Source: Nitrosopumilales archaeon CG_4_9_14_0_2_um_filter_34_16 | GTDB taxonomy: Archaea > Thermoproteota > Nitrososphaeria > Nitrososphaerales > Nitrosopumilaceae | NCBI GenBank assembly: GCA_002788515.1 | Contig: PFRJ01000127.1 | Location: 1 to 7,050 of the forward strand | Length of the DNA: 7,050 nt | Reading direction: 5' to 3' | Shown here: piece after piece, positions 6,365 to 7,050 of the stretch | Numbering within the stretch: the first letter of the stretch is position 1 | Layout: each line of letters opens with the position of its first letter | The notes under the pieces: model-generated | The model's input: the letters and a program-made list of their open reading frames with translations, nothing else | Told to the model about the DNA's origin: nothing | The model's database searches: none | Program-made: the position numbers and the translations under genes

Positions 6365-6386
6365 AAAAAAATTTAGCATAAAAAAA
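6365..6386 (-). terminator. Oligo-T terminator region after doxX
   Basis: Directly after the doxX stop (6392-6390) the minus strand has two T7 runs, at 6386-6380 and 6371-6365, with no stable hairpin. Runs of five or more T just past the stop are the usual intrinsic termination signal in archaea. Together with the separate promoter at 6342-6320, this suggests that doxX and the Rieske fusion gene form separate transcription units. Confidence 0.55.
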
Positions 6387-6389
6387 GTT

Positions 6390-6824
6390 TTATTTTTTTC
6401 CAAGTTTATTTGAAATCAATGAATCAATTCCAAATTTGCCAGAACCATAAATGGCAAGACCTATGGCTACTCCCAACATAGTTGGATCTTTCCAAATTGC
6501 TGGTCCGGTGGTAAAATCAAATCCAAATATAACCATGGCCCCAATTAAGATAATTGTCTGGAATATTGCTGCAGGTCTTGTCAATAATCCTGACAAAACA
6601 AGTGCACCAGATACTATCTCTAAAATTCCAATCATCATGGCCATACTAGTTGCCATTTCCGGTTGTATGCCTACCATATTTTGCATCATCATCCCAAAGC
6701 CTGCAGGATCAGATACTTTACCATAACCTGCCCAGAAAAATGCAAAAGACATACCGATCCTTATCACAAGTAGACTTGCTGCAGATTTATTTTCTGAGAC
6801 TGGTTTTGCAAATACTATCGACAT
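6390..6824 (-). CDS. DoxX family integral membrane protein, 144 aa
   Basis: This is a four-helix membrane protein of the DoxX/DoxD-like family. Predicted spans are about 16-34 (ASLLVIRIGMSFAFFWAGY), 57-79, 84-101 and 114-127. Family landmarks are R22-I-G, the segment WAGYGKVSDPAGFG (31-44), LEIVSGALVLSGLLTRPAA (68-86) and the C-terminal helix followed by KFGID. The length is typical. DoxX proteins have been linked to thiosulphate:quinone oxidoreductase and to redox or thiol stress complexes in other organisms, but many members are uncharacterised, and no substrate can be assigned here. The ATG at 6824 is supported by a boxed TATA centred 25.5 bp upstream. The neighbouring Rieske fusion gene carries an identical upstream box, so co-expression is likely. 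Confidence 0.87.
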   Translation of the reverse strand: MSIVFAKPVSENKSAASLLVIRIGMSFAFFWAGYGKVSDPAGFGMMMQNMVGIQPEMATSMAMMIGILEIVSGALVLSGLLTRPAAIFQTIILIGAMVIFGFDFTTGPAIWKDPTMLGVAIGLAIYGSGKFGIDSLISNKLGKK

Positions 6825-6845
6825 AAAAGATATGAAATAGAAATG

Positions 6846-6868
6846 GTATTTAATTAAATTCCCAAATT
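6846..6868 (-). promoter_or_regulatory. Boxed promoter of doxX
   Basis: On the minus strand AATTTGGGAATTT (6868-6856) is followed by AA and TTAAATAC (6853-6846), a near-ideal archaeal TATA box. Its centre is 25.5 bp before the ATG at 6824, which indicates a leaderless mRNA. The box is identical to that of the Rieske fusion gene. Confidence 0.7.
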
Positions 6869-6909
6869 AATTTTATTTGTCATCTAGAAAAATCATTATA
6901 CGTTATCTC

Positions 6910-6963
6910 AATTCATTAAATTCTTCATATCACCAAATGAATTTCCATAAAAGAATAGGTGAT
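6910..6963. repeat. Two overlapping inverted repeats between the transposase tail and doxX
   Basis: AATTCATT (6910-6917) pairs with AATGAATT (6936-6943), 8 bp around an 18-nt loop. ATCACC (6929-6934) pairs with GGTGAT (6958-6963), 6 bp around 23 nt. The two hairpins overlap and so are mutually exclusive. They lie 3' of the transposase fragment and 5' of the doxX promoter. They could be part of an insertion-sequence end, a terminator or an operator, or chance in AT-rich DNA. Confidence 0.3.
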
Positions 6964-6965
6964 TA

Positions 6966-7050
6966 TCAATTATCTTCCCCTAAAATATAATCAACTAATA
7001 ATGAGAATGTGTCCCTATCTCTGTTGTTGTATCTCCATTCCATCTCTTTG
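6966..7050 (-). CDS. C-terminal end of a probable IS1595/ISXO2-like transposase (partial)
   Basis: The minus-strand frame enters from the right edge and ends in TGA (6968-6966), giving the last 27 residues of a protein. It starts KEMEWRYNNRDRDTF and ends VDYILGEDN. The pattern E-x-x-WR(Y/F)N-x-R, then about ten residues, a hydrophobic helix and the end resembles the tail of ISXO2-like (IS1595 family) DDE transposases. Only the tail is visible, with no catalytic residues, so the call is tentative. The gene is on the same strand as doxX but stops 142 bp before its start codon. No terminal inverted repeat or target-site duplication can be confirmed without the other end. Confidence 0.5.
   Translation of the reverse strand, partial: KEMEWRYNNRDRDTFSLLVDYILGEDN

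Noticed and set aside
6451..6726. Plus-strand frame of 91 codons
   Set aside because: It is an antisense shadow of the DoxX membrane protein; its hydrophobic pattern simply mirrors the true gene.

Overview
The window looks like a piece of an AT-rich archaeal genome, most likely an ammonia-oxidising thaumarchaeon (Nitrososphaerota, Nitrosopumilus or Nitrosarchaeum type). The evidence is mixed. A tiny CKGIC...CPCC zinc-ribbon protein resembles a family I associate with Thaumarchaeota. Several genes have TATA boxes about 26 bp upstream of the start codon, so they are probably leaderless. Start codons include TTG and GTG. An eRF1-type GGQ protein and a DUF5996 protein are also present. The lineage is inferred from protein resemblance; no rRNA or tRNA gene is present to confirm it.

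Layout. Positions 1-800 (minus) hold the first 266 codons of an eRF1/Vms1-like GGQ protein that runs off the left edge. A gene-free stretch (801-1203) separates it from two plus-strand genes: a helical protein of unknown function (1204-1644) and an SRPBCC/START-like protein (1709-2119). A convergent spacer follows. The remaining genes are all on the minus strand: a malic enzyme (2338-3492), a 49-residue cysteine-rich protein (3614-3763) overlapping a 64-residue zinc-ribbon protein (3753-3947), a DUF5996 protein (4001-4711) overlapping a Rieske/glutamate-synthase-like fusion (4704-6290), a DoxX-family membrane protein (6390-6824), and the last 27 codons of a probable transposase (6966 to the right edge).

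How it fits together. The most striking signal is not a gene. Five transcription units (1204, 1709, the zinc-ribbon pair, the Rieske fusion pair and doxX) carry the same 13-bp box, consensus MATYTGGGRAWTT, followed by exactly two bases and then a TATA octamer close to TTAAATAC. In four of the five the TATA centre lies 24-26 bp before the start codon; in the Rieske fusion it is about 33 bp. The malic enzyme and the GGQ protein lack the box. This suggests a shared operator or an extended BRE used by one TFB paralogue. The units it joins include iron-sulphur/FMN, zinc/cysteine and DoxX proteins, so a redox or metal theme is possible, but that is inference.

No CRISPR array, tRNA, rRNA or complete insertion sequence was seen.
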